DNA of 64,000 bases from assembly GCA_963836905.1 (NCBI GenBank), contig CAWIKY010000006.1:806001-870000 (forward strand). The letters run 5' to 3'. This stretch comes from CAWIKY01 sp963836905. GTDB taxonomy: Bacteria; Pseudomonadota; Alphaproteobacteria; Caulobacterales; Hyphomonadaceae. Positions 26,578 through 36,483 of the stretch are shown here, in pieces (positions within the stretch are counted from its first letter, which is position 1; each line of letters starts with the position of its first letter). The notes beneath the pieces are model-generated. The model was given only the letters and a program-made list of their open reading frames with translations. It was not told the DNA's origin and did no database searches. The position numbers and the translations under genes were made by a program.

Positions 26578-29500
26578 ACGGGATCATCAAATGGTTTGCC
26601 CGCCATCCGGTGGCAGCCAACCTGCTCATGGCGCTTCTGGTCATTGGCGGGCTGATCAACCTGTCGGTCATTTCCCAGAAGGTGTTCCCCGAATTTACCC
26701 TCGACATCATCACCGTCGAGGTCCGCTATAACGGGGCCTCTCCCGGTGAGATCGAGCAATCCATCGTGCAGCCTGTCGAGCAGCAGCTCGAAAGTATTGA
26801 GGGCGTCACCGAAATCACGGCCATTGCAGCTGAAGGCGTCGGGATCGTCACCCTGGAACTGGACCGGTCGACCGACGTCGCAGGCGCGCTGAACGATGTG
26901 AAGTCGGAGATCGACCGCATTACCGTTTTCCCCGAAGAAGCCGAGGAACCGGTCGTTTCTCAGGCCAGCAACAAGGTGCGTGTGGCAGAGGTTGCGATCT
27001 TCGGAGATATTTCCGAGCGCGCGCTGCGCGAGCTTGCCTTTGAGGTGAAAGACGAGATGGTCCTGCTTGACGGGATTTCGCTCGTCGAAGTGGTGCGTGC
27101 GCGCGAATATGAAGTGTCCATCGAAGTCTCGCGCGATGCCTTGCGGGCCTATGGTCTGACCCTGAACGACATTTCCAATGCGGTGCGCCGCGAGAGCCTG
27201 GAGCTGCCGGCAGGCAACATCGATACGCTGGACGAGGACGTGCTGGTGCGCACGCTCGGCCGCAATCTGACGCAGTCGGAATTCGAGGAGATCATCATCC
27301 GCTCGTCAGATCAGGACGGCGCGGTCCGTCTGAAGGATATCGCCTCCATCGATGACGGGTTTCGTGAACGCAGCGAACGGGCAACCTTCCGGGACAAGCC
27401 GGTTGTGTTTCTGCAGGTCTTCCGTATCGGGGACGAGCGCGTGCTGGACGTGGTGGAAACGGCGCGCACCTTTATCGATGATGAAATCCGACCGATTCTG
27501 CCAGAAGGCGTCGAAGCGGTCATCTGGCGCAACGATGCCGAGGAACTTGAGGCGCGGCTCGGACTGCTGATCAAGAACGCGGCAATCGGTCTGTTTCTGG
27601 TGCTTGTTGCCCTGACCCTGTTTCTCGACCTGCGGCTGGCCTTCTGGGTCGCTGCCGGCATTGGCGTTTCGTTCATCGCAGCCATTCTGGTCATGCCCTT
27701 CTTCGGACTGTCGATAAACCAGTTATCTATGTTCGGTTTCATTCTGGCGATTGGCATCGTGGTCGACGACGCCATCGTTACGGGCGAGAACATTTTCGAT
27801 GTGGGAGAGAAAGGCACGCCGCCCGCCAAGGCGGCGGTTCAGGGAGCGCAGCGCGTGGCCTCGCCGGTGATCTTTGCCGTGGCCACCACTGTAGCAGCGT
27901 TCACCCCGCTTCTCTTCCTGCCCGGCACACTGGGCAAGTTCCTCGGCGACATACCGGCCGTGGTGATCATCATCCTGTGCATTTCGCTGGTGGAATTGCT
28001 CCTGATCCTGCCGCGCCATCTCAGTCATGTCGATGTCAGGAACCCGCCGGACAATTTCGTTTTCCGCCGGCTCGGCTGGGTGCGTGCCAAGGTTGATGGC
28101 GGGCTCAACTGGTTCATCAACAACCCGCTGGAAAAGGTCCTGAATTTCTCGACCATTCATTGGGGTGCGACCATAGCCGCAGCCTTTGCGCTTCTTCTGT
28201 TCGCGGTCGCTATCGTTTCCGGTGGATATGTGAAGTTCGTCTTCTTCCCGCAGATCGAAGGCCAGTACGTCACGGCGACCCTGAAATTGCCGGAAGGCGC
28301 GTCGCTGCAGCGTACCGAGAGGCTGGCAGACGAGGTGGCCGCTATCGGCGAAGAGCTGGCCGATACCTTCGCCGACGAGTACGCAAACGGCAAGCCGGTC
28401 CGCACGACAACCTATATTCTCTCCGGAGCCCAGGAAGGTGGCGGAGGTCCGAATGGCGGTGGGGCTCTGGTCTCCGGCACCAATCAGGCGTCGGTTCTCA
28501 TCGAGCTTCTGCCGTCCGAAGAGCGGACCTTCTCATCCGCCGAGTTTGAGGAACGCTGGCGCGAACAACTCGAACGCTTCGATGGACGTGCGCAGATCAG
28601 TGTCGACTTCGAACCTCGTGACGCTCGGCTTTCCGATACAGGTCGAGATCACTTCACCCACCGAGACGGCGCTCGAGGAGGGAATTGCCAGAGTGGAAGA
28701 GGGCCTGCGGTCCATTACCGGCGTTTACGACATCCGCAATGACTATGATGCCGGCAAGAAGGAGTTGAAGATCAGCCTGAAAGACGAGGCCCGGCGTTAT
28801 GGCGTGACGCTGGAGTCTCTTGCCTTGCAGGTGCGCGGCGCGTTCTTCGGCGATGAGGCCCTGCGCGTTCAGCGTGGCCGCGATGAGGTACGGGTCTTCG
28901 TGCGCCTGCCGGAAGACGAACGGCGCTATGTGAGCGACCTCTATGATTACCGGATCCGCACGCCCGATGGCAGCTTCATTCCGATCGGTCAGGTGGCCGA
29001 TATCGAAGAGGGTCTGAGCCCCTCTACCATCAACCGGCGAAACGGACGGCGTATCATCACGGTTACGGCCAACGTCAACGAGTCCGTGATCACCGGCCAG
29101 GATGCCAACACCTATCTGAAGCAGACGATCATTCCAAAGATCGAGCAGGAACTGCCCGGCGTCACCTTCGCCTATGGCGGCGAGCAGCGCGAACAGGCAG
29201 AGGTCGGTGAGGTACTGGGGCGCAATTTCCTGATTGCCCTGTTTGTCATCTATGCACTGCTGGCCATCCCCTTCCGGTCCTATTTGCAGCCGCTGATCAT
29301 CATGTTCGCAATCCCGTTCGGCCTGTTCGGGGCTGTGGTCGGGCACATGATCCTTGGCATCAATCTCGGATTGCTGAGTATTTTCGGTCTGGTGGGCGTC
29401 TCGGGTGTGGTCATCAACGGCGCGCTTGTTCAGGTGGACTTTGCCAATGAGGAAAGGCGCAACGGAACGGACCCCCGCCAGTGCTGGGTCAATGCAGGCA

Positions 29501-29781
29501 AATCGCGCTTCCGCCCGATCTTCCTCACGGCCCTAACCACCTTTCTCGGAATCGCGCCGATCATTCTGGAACAGAGTACGCAAGCCCAGTTCCTGATCCC
29601 GATGGCGGCCAGTATCGCCTTCGGTGTCCTCTTTGCGACGGTGCTGCAGATGATGCTTATCCCGGCGACCGGGGCCATGCTCGATGCCTTCGGCCTCGGC
29701 AAATCCGGCCCCGTAGATGACGGCGATAACAGCGAGAACACACGGGCCGATGCCGATACTAAGGACACGGCTCATGTTTGA
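26574..29781 (+). pseudogene. RND efflux permease (AcrB family), split by one frameshift
   Basis: The first frame gives MNGIIKWFARHPVAANLLMALLVIGG through the transmembrane half with the proton-relay motif GFILAIGIVVDDAIVTGENI and the second porter domain, ending sense at about 28610 (AQISVDF). The next frame continues NLVTLGFPIQVEITSPTETALEEG, then the second membrane half (LLSIFGLVGVSGVVINGALVQVDFANEERR) to 29781. Removing one G at 28611 fuses both halves into about 1068 residues, a normal RND length. The total of 3208 nt is one over a multiple of 3. If real, the pump is dead; a sequencing error is equally possible. Confidence 0.92.
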
Positions 29782-31222
29782 TCTGCGCAGCGTTGTGATG
29801 TCGGCTGGCGGGTTTGCACTCGCCGGATGCATGACGGTCGGGCCGGATTATACGCCGCCGGACCCGCAAAGCCTTGTGGTCCGTGAAGCGGTTCTTCCGG
29901 ACGGGGCGCGGTCGGGTGCGCCGATAGAGGACTGGTGGACAGCCTATGACGACGCCGAACTGAACCAACTTGTCGCTGAAACAATAGAGGCCAACCGGTC
30001 ACTTGCGGCCGCGCGTGCCAATCTTCGCGCGGCGAGGGCAACGCTGAACCTGCGACGGCTCGATCGGTTGCCGACAGATACCCTTACGGCAAGCGCCAGC
30101 CTGCAGCGACAGGCGACCGGCGGGTTTGGCGGTGCGGGACCTGGCGCAGGAGCAGGTGTCGGGGGTGGTGGTTTTGCTGGCGCAGGCGGATCAGATGACT
30201 TCAACGAGCTCTACTCGGTCAGTTATGCTCCGGCATGGGATCTGAACCTGTTCGGAGCCGTCACTCGGCGGATCGAGCTTGCCGAAGCCAGTTATGAAGC
30301 GTCGCTTGAGCAGGCGCGGGACCTGCAGCGCATCCTGATTGCGGACACTGCCACGGCGCTTTTCACCATCCGCAATGCGCGCGCCGAACGGGACATCATC
30401 CTGCGCAACATAAATATCCAGACCGAAAGCCTAAGACTGGCGAACGCCCTGTTTGAGAACGGCCGTGTCACCGAGGCCGATGTTCTGAACGCGCGCGCCC
30501 AGTTGGCAACAACCGAGGCGAGCCTGCCGGACCTCGATGCACGCATCACCGAAGCCGCGGCCCGGCTCGCGGTTCTGACCGGCCGTGCCGCTCAGGGCTT
30601 TGAAAGTGAGCTTGTCCTTGAAAGTCCGCTTCCGGCGAAGGTGGATGCCATACCTGTCGGCAGTCTCTCGGCGCTGATCCGGTCGCGTCCGGACATCCGC
30701 GCCGCCGAACGACAGGTAGCCGTTGCGACTGCCGACACCGGGGTGAATGTCGCCAGTCTCTTTCCGGATATATCGCTCGTCGGCTCTGCCAGCGTGTTCG
30801 GTACCGAGCCGGGCGATCTGGTTGATGACGACTTCCTGTCCTTGTCCGTTGGCCCGTCAATTCGCTGGTCGCCGCTTCGGCTGTTACGGGCCGATGACCT
30901 GATCGATGCGGCGCAGGCCCGCACCGATGCCGCGTTCGCGCAGTATGAAAATGCCGTGCTGGTGGCGCTCGGCGAAATCGAGACCTCGCTGTCAGCGCAA
31001 GCCGCAGCCTTGCGGCAGACGAACGCGCTGGAGACCGCACGTGAGGCCTCGGCTGAAGCGGCGCGGATCGCGCGGGTGCGATATGAGTTTGGAGCGGCAG
31101 ACTTTCTTGCCGTGATCGATGCCGAAGAGCGGCTTCTGGAGGCGGACAGGGCGCTCAACCGCAACCGGCTGGCAGTGTTGAATGCCCAGATCGCGGTCTT
31201 CCGTGCCCTGGGAGCAGGTTAG
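29774..31222 (+). CDS. RND outer membrane factor lipoprotein (OprM/NodT family)
   Basis: A 482-residue outer membrane channel. The start at 29774 overlaps the permease stop (ATGTTTGA) and gives a lipoprotein signal MFDLRSVVMSAGGFALAGC. It shows the family landmarks VGPDYTPPD, WWTAYDDAELNQLVAETIEANRSL, a glycine-rich loop (GGFGGAGPGAGAGVGGGG), LFENGRVTEADVLNARAQL and IRSRPDIRAAERQVAVATADTGVNVASLFPDISL. It completes the tripartite pump. Its stop overlaps the convergent thioesterase stop by 3 nt. Confidence 0.94.
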   Translation: MFDLRSVVMSAGGFALAGCMTVGPDYTPPDPQSLVVREAVLPDGARSGAPIEDWWTAYDDAELNQLVAETIEANRSLAAARANLRAARATLNLRRLDRLPTDTLTASASLQRQATGGFGGAGPGAGAGVGGGGFAGAGGSDDFNELYSVSYAPAWDLNLFGAVTRRIELAEASYEASLEQARDLQRILIADTATALFTIRNARAERDIILRNINIQTESLRLANALFENGRVTEADVLNARAQLATTEASLPDLDARITEAAARLAVLTGRAAQGFESELVLESPLPAKVDAIPVGSLSALIRSRPDIRAAERQVAVATADTGVNVASLFPDISLVGSASVFGTEPGDLVDDDFLSLSVGPSIRWSPLRLLRADDLIDAAQARTDAAFAQYENAVLVALGEIETSLSAQAAALRQTNALETAREASAEAARIARVRYEFGAADFLAVIDAEERLLEADRALNRNRLAVLNAQIAVFRALGAG

Positions 31223-32157
31223 AGCGACAAGCCCGAAACGGCGCGCTGGCGCAGAAGCTCGAGGTGTTCGGGTTTGGCGGCAATCACCTTGCGTGTCTGC
31301 AGATCGAACGTGACGGCGACCGCTTCGGCCGTGCACCAGGCTTCGCCGCTTACCGGATCGTTCAGCCAGTGAAAGAGGCTGTGGACCTTTTCGCCCGCCT
31401 GACCAAGCCCTGAGCGGACCTCGATCAGATCGCCCGCTTTCGGCCAGCGTCTGTAGATCAAACGGTATTCCAGAACGGCGGCCCCGGTGGCGGCCTGCTG
31501 TCCGTCGCCTGACGCAGCGTTCGCTACCTGATTGCGCCATTCGGCCATAAGGTTCGGGACACTGTCGCTGATGCGGCCGATATACATTTCCGGCAACATG
31601 CGTCCGAAAGCGTCGCATTCGTTCAGAGCCACGGCGGCGCGTCCGATGACGGGCACGCCAATGTTTCTGGCAGTTTCGGCGCGAACCTCTGTGGAGGGCA
31701 GGGGGACCACGCTCATGTCCACGGACCGCGGCGCGCCCTCGTTCGGCGCATTGATCCTCAGTTTGTCAAAGGCTGCCCGGCTGCGGTCGCTCCAGGCAAA
31801 GCTCTTGCCGGATTTTGCTTCGCCATGCCGGACCCATGTCCGGAAGCTGGCGGCAAGGTCGCCCGAAATCGTGTGGCGCAGTTCCTGATAGACCAGAACC
31901 GCATCATCGGTGACGTCCAGTATGCCGCCCTGCATGAAAACGGGAGCGCCCGGACGGATCTCGCGCAGGAACCGGATATGCTGATCGTAAGGCAAGAGGG
32001 TTGATGACGAATTCGGGGTAAAGGCGCGCGGCACCTTCATGTGCGGTGCCAGAAGGGCGAGACCCTCCATCATCTTGCGAACATAAAAGCGCACATTCAT
32101 GTGCCCCATCTCGTCGCATTCCCACGTGTTTACGCTGCCGCGGTACAGCTCGATCAC
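31219..32157 (-). CDS. Acyl-CoA/ACP thioesterase-like double hotdog protein
   Basis: A 312-residue protein from a GTG at 32157 that overlaps the zur stop (GTGA), indicating coupling. The N-terminal hotdog reads YRGSVNTWECDEMGHMNVRFYVRKMMEGLALLAPHM; the second begins VALNECDAFGRMLPEMYIGRISDSVPNL. Both carry the WECDxxGHM/ECDxxGRM type acidic motif of 4HBT thioesterases. The upstream open frame to 32340 is the zur gene read out of frame. It probably hydrolyses an acyl thioester; substrate unknown. Confidence 0.85.
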   Translation of the reverse strand: MIELYRGSVNTWECDEMGHMNVRFYVRKMMEGLALLAPHMKVPRAFTPNSSSTLLPYDQHIRFLREIRPGAPVFMQGGILDVTDDAVLVYQELRHTISGDLAASFRTWVRHGEAKSGKSFAWSDRSRAAFDKLRINAPNEGAPRSVDMSVVPLPSTEVRAETARNIGVPVIGRAAVALNECDAFGRMLPEMYIGRISDSVPNLMAEWRNQVANAASGDGQQAATGAAVLEYRLIYRRWPKAGDLIEVRSGLGQAGEKVHSLFHWLNDPVSGEAWCTAEAVAVTFDLQTRKVIAAKPEHLELLRQRAVSGLSL

Positions 32158-32681
32158 GAAACCAGTTCCGAGCGGATGCGTGCATCGTCCGGCGCAACCG
32201 GCCGCGACCCCGGTGGGCAATCGCGGCATTGACCGATGATTTCCAGCGTCGTCGCGACCGGCGTGAAGTAAGCGGGAGCGGCCTCCTGCTTGAGCGCATT
32301 GGCAGTCATGGGTGCGTGGATTTCCTCGACGCGGCCGCATTCCTTGCAGATGAGAAACACTGGCTGGTGGTCATGATCCCAGTGGCCGCACGGCACATAG
32401 GCATTCAACGTCTGAATCTTGTGAATCAGCTTCAGTTCGAGCAGGAAATCCAGCGCCCGGTAAACTGTCGGCGGCTTGGCGGCGCCCGTATCCCCCAGCT
32501 TCGTCATCAGATCATAGGCTTTCGACGGACCCTCGCCATCGCGGCGGGCCTGCAGCATCAGGCTCAGGACGAGCCGCCTGATCTCGGTCAGCTTCTTGCC
32601 GGCGTCACGGCAACGGTGTTCCGCCGCTTCCAGAGCGTGGTCTACATCATGGGGAACACAGGCGTCGTGAGTCGGCAACAT
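32154..32681 (-). CDS. zur: Zinc uptake regulator Zur (Fur family)
   Basis: A 175-residue Fur-type regulator. The DNA-binding half has KLTEIRRLVLSLMLQA, KAYDLMTKLGDTGAAKPPTVYRALDFLLELKLIHKI, and the metal half has NAYVPCGHWDHDHQPVFLICKECGRVEEIHA with the CxxC structural zinc site. The His-rich HWDHDH and the lack of ferric-uptake features favour Zur over Fur. The start at 32681 (MLPTHDACVPHD) is preferred over 32762. It would repress zinc import genes, none of which is adjacent. Confidence 0.88.
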   Translation of the reverse strand: MLPTHDACVPHDVDHALEAAEHRCRDAGKKLTEIRRLVLSLMLQARRDGEGPSKAYDLMTKLGDTGAAKPPTVYRALDFLLELKLIHKIQTLNAYVPCGHWDHDHQPVFLICKECGRVEEIHAPMTANALKQEAAPAYFTPVATTLEIIGQCRDCPPGSRPVAPDDARIRSELVS

Positions 32682-32728
32682 GCCATCTATGTCGCAACTT
32701 TCGCAGCAAACGCCAAGAGGCGGCGGCG

Positions 32729-32956
32729 TCAGCGGCGGGCGATGAGCCAGATCGCGTGACAAAGCCCCGGCACGTAGAAGAAGATCGTCAGCAGGATGTT
32801 GAGCCAGAACTGTCCGCGAAAGCCGTGCGTAAAGAAGACGGCAAGCGGCGGAAAGATCACCGCAAAGACGATCAGTATCAGATTGCTGAGAGCACCATCG
32901 CGCGCTTCGGGTGCGTCGTATCCATCATTGTAGCGGGGCGTCATCATGATCTCCAT
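32729..32956 (-). CDS. YqaE/Pmp3 family small membrane protein
   Basis: A 75-residue protein with two membrane helices: NLILIVFAVIFPPLAVFFTHGF and QFWLNILLTIFFYVPGLCHAIWLIA. This is the Pmp3/YqaE pattern, including the FPPLAV and LNILLT...PGLCHAIW motifs. The N-terminus is about 20 residues longer than usual and acidic. GGAG lies just before the internal ATGATG, so 32947 or 32944 may be the true start. Members affect membrane potential or stress tolerance. Confidence 0.9.
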   Translation of the reverse strand: MEIMMTPRYNDGYDAPEARDGALSNLILIVFAVIFPPLAVFFTHGFRGQFWLNILLTIFFYVPGLCHAIWLIARR

Positions 32957-33289
32957 TTCGCCAGACCTTATTGATAAACGATATGGTGAGGCTGGATGCA
33001 GACGTCAAGCAGGATTTGACAAGCTGTCCGGCGGGCCTGTCTGAAATGCATCCTGGAGAGCTTCCGGAGGCGAACGGAGACCGGTGCGTTGGCCCTGCGC
33101 CCCCGGCGCGGAAAGCGGTCTGTTGATATGCCTTCCGGACGTCAACTCTGCTGAACGCCGAATAGAGGATTTCGTGAGAGGCGAGAGGTGAACTTGCCTG
33201 GGCACTGCCCGACCGCGGTCTGAAAGCCCGCCCGCTGCTGTCATTGCACGCTTAATCGAAGCTCAAAATCGAAACGCACATAGTTCCGC
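32957..33289. other. Intergenic stretch without recognised gene
   Basis: Divergent spacer between the Pmp3-like gene and the orphan gene at 33366. Open frames here (for example 33005-33244, minus) have no protein-like composition or ribosome site. Confidence 0.5.
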
Positions 33290-33318
33290 TTGACGCAACC
33301 AATTTGTGACGTTATAAC
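33290..33318 (+). promoter_or_regulatory. Sigma-70 type promoter of the orphan gene at 33366
   Basis: TTGACG (33290-33295) and TATAAC (33313-33318) are separated by exactly 17 nt, close to the sigma-70 consensus. Transcription would start about 40 nt before the ATG at 33366. The surrounding leader is AT-rich compared with its neighbours. Confidence 0.7.
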
Positions 33319-33365
33319 ATACAACGTAGAATATCTGTTGTTTTTAGTTTGAGCGAGGAAAGCAA

Positions 33366-34349
33366 ATGTCGAAAAATCAATCCGCCCTTCCAGAGAGAAT
33401 TGGCGACAAAATCAGACTGTTGAGCGCAGTTGAGGGGGGCAGAGAACTCGAAAAGCGAATAAGGACGTTCTGCGAGGACCCGGAGAACCGGAACGGCAGG
33501 GGCGTGAAAACGTGCGCGATAGATCTGGTCTGCAAACTGCTCGACCATCTCTCCACCTGCGATCAACAATCGAAATCGAACCCGGACCCGCAGATCCGGC
33601 AGCAGGCTGCTAAAGTGCTCAGGGGCGTCAGGGCGCAATCTCTGGAGCAGCTATTGCCCGCCACTTCGCGGATGAGAGGGGCAATCAACAAGGCCGGGAG
33701 ACGCCGCAACATAGAGAAGGCCCGCGCAAGAGCGGCCTGTTTCGAACTCGGAAACGACCACACGCTCAGACAGGTGATGACGAGCGAGTGTCTCACATCC
33801 GTTGGTAAATCGCTTGATCTTTGCGTTGCCCATCCAAAGGGACTGGGTGAAGGATATCATCGTGCCTTACGGGCCGGGACATCGCAGTTTTTTACTCTGG
33901 AAAAAGGGGAGAAGCCTTATGCGTTGCTGACGATAAATGCGAAGTCCCGCGAAATCCGCGAGATGGAAGCCCGGGGCGGGAAGACACCAAAACGAATGAC
34001 GCTGAAACTGGCGCTCGCCATTCTGAACCATCTCGATGCGAACGCAGATGATTGCGAGGCCTTTACGGGACTGGGCGCTTTTGCCTGTTTCCGTGGGGGT
34101 CGCCCAAAGGCGTCGCCGATCTCAACCTCGGCAGGGGTGTTGAAAATCTGGAGGACAGGTACAGCGGCCATAGTTTCCGTGCGCCGTCCGGATCGCACAC
34201 GTCTGCATTGGAACAAGTATAGACTTGAAGACGATGGCCTGAACGAATCCTGGGGTTCGCGGCACGCCCTCACGGTTGATGAACTGGCAAACATCATGCT
34301 GAGAGACCGCGTCGCCGCCATGAAGATACGCTATGCTCTGGGGTTCTGA
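33366..34349 (+). CDS. Orphan protein with PcfJ-like motif, 327 aa
   Basis: Basic, soluble, no signal or membrane segment. The N-terminal 130 residues are helical and Arg/Lys-rich. The segment from about 140 to 235 recalls PcfJ-like proteins: LRQVMTSECLTSVGKSLDLCVAHP, YHRALRAGTSQFFTLEKGEKPYALLTINAKSREIREMEARGGKTPKR. PcfJ itself is linked to plasmid transfer but has no settled function. The C-terminus (LKIWRTGTAAIVSVRRPDRTRLHWNKYRLEDDGL) is unrecognised. A strong promoter precedes it. It stands alone between unrelated housekeeping genes, suggesting acquisition. Family link is tentative. Confidence 0.6.
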   Translation: MSKNQSALPERIGDKIRLLSAVEGGRELEKRIRTFCEDPENRNGRGVKTCAIDLVCKLLDHLSTCDQQSKSNPDPQIRQQAAKVLRGVRAQSLEQLLPATSRMRGAINKAGRRRNIEKARARAACFELGNDHTLRQVMTSECLTSVGKSLDLCVAHPKGLGEGYHRALRAGTSQFFTLEKGEKPYALLTINAKSREIREMEARGGKTPKRMTLKLALAILNHLDANADDCEAFTGLGAFACFRGGRPKASPISTSAGVLKIWRTGTAAIVSVRRPDRTRLHWNKYRLEDDGLNESWGSRHALTVDELANIMLRDRVAAMKIRYALGF

Positions 34350-34489
34350 TTGCTCTTCACGTGTTCAAGCCCGCCCCGCGGACTTTATAACAGGTGAGTG
34401 TTCAGGACGCAGAGTTTGGAGTGGCACTTTAAATCCTGCCACGCCCACCGCTCTCATCTTGAGCTCATGCGGGCACATCCACAACCCTG

Positions 34490-35269
34490 CTATTTCCCCG
34501 ACCAGTTCGGCTTTCGCTTTTCAGCAAAGGCGAGCGGCCCCTCGACCAGATCCTGAGACTTCAGCATGTCGTTCACAGCCGGGTAGCGCGTGGTCACGGC
34601 GCTATCGAGTTGCGGAATATCGAGGCCCTGCATCACCGCCTGCTTGGAGGCGCGGATCGACATGGGGCTGCAGGCGAGGATCTGTTCCGCCCAGGTTTTC
34701 GCCGAGTCCATCAGCGCGGTCGGCGCGACGACCTCGTTGACGAAGCCGAGTTCCTTGCCCTCGGCGGCGGTCACGCGTCGTCCGGTGAGGATCATGCCCA
34801 TGGCGGGCTTGAGGCCGATCTGTCTCGGCAGTCTGTGCAGGCCGCCTGCGAGTGCTGCCAGCCCGACTTTCGGTTCCGGCAAGGCAAAGCTTGCGGTTTC
34901 GGCGGCAATGATGAGGTCGCAGGCGAGCGCAATTTCGAACCCGCCGCCCATGGCCAGCCCGTTGACGGCCGCTATGACCGGCTTGTTGAGGTCATAGCGC
35001 GACGTCAGCCCGGCAAAGCCGGTTTCCGGCGTCCACATCTTGCCGCCCATAGCCTGGTATTTCAGGTCGTTGCCGGCAGAGAAGGCTCTTTCGCCCGCGC
35101 CGGTAATGATGGCGATCCAGAGGTCGTCATTCCTGGAAAAGTCGTCGAAGACGGCAGCGAGTTCATCGTTGGCCATCGGATGCAGGGCGTTCATGACGTC
35201 CGGACGGTTCATCGTGACGGTCAACACCCGCCCGTCTGTTTCGGTTGTCACGAATTCGTAGTCGGCCAT
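34490..35269 (-). CDS. Enoyl-CoA hydratase/isomerase (crotonase)
   Basis: A 259-residue crotonase from 35269 (MADYEFVTTETDGRVLTVTMNRPDVMNALHP) behind a GGGAGGG site. Oxyanion segments AIITGAGERAFSAGNDLKYQ and IAAVNGLAMGGGFEIALACDLIIA are present, with FALPEPKVGLAALAGGLHRLPRQIG. The Glu in PEPKVGL is in place for hydratase chemistry, but the second acidic residue is not obvious, so isomerase activity is possible. It stands as a single minus-strand gene. Confidence 0.92.
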   Translation of the reverse strand: MADYEFVTTETDGRVLTVTMNRPDVMNALHPMANDELAAVFDDFSRNDDLWIAIITGAGERAFSAGNDLKYQAMGGKMWTPETGFAGLTSRYDLNKPVIAAVNGLAMGGGFEIALACDLIIAAETASFALPEPKVGLAALAGGLHRLPRQIGLKPAMGMILTGRRVTAAEGKELGFVNEVVAPTALMDSAKTWAEQILACSPMSIRASKQAVMQGLDIPQLDSAVTTRYPAVNDMLKSQDLVEGPLAFAEKRKPNWSGK

Positions 35270-35343
35270 GCGCACCCTCCCGGTTTGTCTTGGGGAAGGG
35301 TGCGCGCTTTCGGTCGCCCGTCAAGCCCGGCGAGGGCCTGCGC

Positions 35344-36429
35344 TCAGAAGGAAATCTGGTAGCCGACAGTAAAGGTGAGGTCGGTCTCCATCTGAGGACC
35401 GTTCAGATCGCGGTACAGCGGGACCCCGATTTCGGCCGCAACGCGGTGGCCTTTCAGGGCTCCCGTTTGTCCGGCAAGGTTCACGCCCGCGAGCGCTTCC
35501 AGGACCGTTCCGCCGTAATTGCCGGGGTCGGCCGTTTGCACAGGTGCCATGATGTTGGGGTCGCGTCCGTCAATCTCGCCCTGCGTTGACCCTTTCAGGC
35601 GGGCTGAGATGGAGATCCATGGGGCAGGTTCACGCGAAACCCACGCTGTGGCTTCGAACCGGTCTCCCAAGCAATACCCTTCATCATTTTCCGAGAGGCA
35701 GACACGTGCGCTGGCCTGTGCGCCATAGCCCGTTTTGCCCGCAACATCGCGAAACGTCACGGCGGGCAGCAGATCATAAGAGCCCGTGCCAAGCTGCATC
35801 GCATAGGGCAGGCGCGGGCTCGGCGTGCCACCCATCGGCGTCAATATGCGGTCTGTTTCGGTGATGGAGCCGGTTGGCAGCGAGAGACCGAGCGACGCGT
35901 TGAGCTGGCGTTCCGGCCGCGAGCCGTCATCCAGCCCGTAAATTGCTGTCAGGCTGGTATCTCCAAAGCCTTCCGACATGGTCGTGAAACCGCCCAGAAC
36001 AGTCGTACCCATGCCGCCGCGATAGGTGACATGGTCCATATCCTTTGAGATGTAGCTGGTCATGCCCATCAGCGTCAGCCGGTCTGTCAGGCCATACATC
36101 GCGCCGAACATGTGCATGTCCATGGTCATATCCAGCGGAACTACGCGCAGCGTCGGCGGCTGACCCGGTGCGCCGAAGAACCGGTTGGGTACGGTTGTGA
36201 CGATGCTGTCTGGCGACACCTCCTCGGTCCCGATGCGGCTGCCCTCCATATCCATTCGCATGAAGCGGTAGGAGAACATTACCTCGCCGGTCTTGTGACG
36301 GTGGTCAGCCATGACACCGATCGGTGCATGATCCTGGGCGTGGGTCCCGCGACCCGTTTCGTGGGCATGAGCGGGCAGGGATACGAGTGCCGCTGCGGCC
36401 AAGCCGTGCGGAATAAATGAGAGTTTCAT
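35344..36429 (-). CDS. Outer membrane beta-barrel protein of the metal/transporter type
   Basis: A 361-residue exported protein: signal KLSFIPHGLAAAALVSLPAHA, then a His/Met-rich beginning (HETGRGTHAQDHAPIGVMADHRHKTGEVMFSYRFMRMDMEG). Alternating amphipathic strands follow (MFGAMYGLTDRLTLMGMTSYIS, GFGDTSLTAIYGL, ASLGLSLPTGSI) and it ends with the aromatic barrel signature VGYQISF. Proteins of this type, often labelled transporter, sit beside copper or other metal genes. The DUF2946-like gene just upstream supports a metal link. Confidence 0.82.
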   Translation of the reverse strand: MKLSFIPHGLAAAALVSLPAHAHETGRGTHAQDHAPIGVMADHRHKTGEVMFSYRFMRMDMEGSRIGTEEVSPDSIVTTVPNRFFGAPGQPPTLRVVPLDMTMDMHMFGAMYGLTDRLTLMGMTSYISKDMDHVTYRGGMGTTVLGGFTTMSEGFGDTSLTAIYGLDDGSRPERQLNASLGLSLPTGSITETDRILTPMGGTPSPRLPYAMQLGTGSYDLLPAVTFRDVAGKTGYGAQASARVCLSENDEGYCLGDRFEATAWVSREPAPWISISARLKGSTQGEIDGRDPNIMAPVQTADPGNYGGTVLEALAGVNLAGQTGALKGHRVAAEIGVPLYRDLNGPQMETDLTFTVGYQISF

Positions 36430-36483
36430 GAGTGCGGTCTCGCAGATTGTCTGGGACAGCCGATCTGGCTGCCGGATAGGGGT

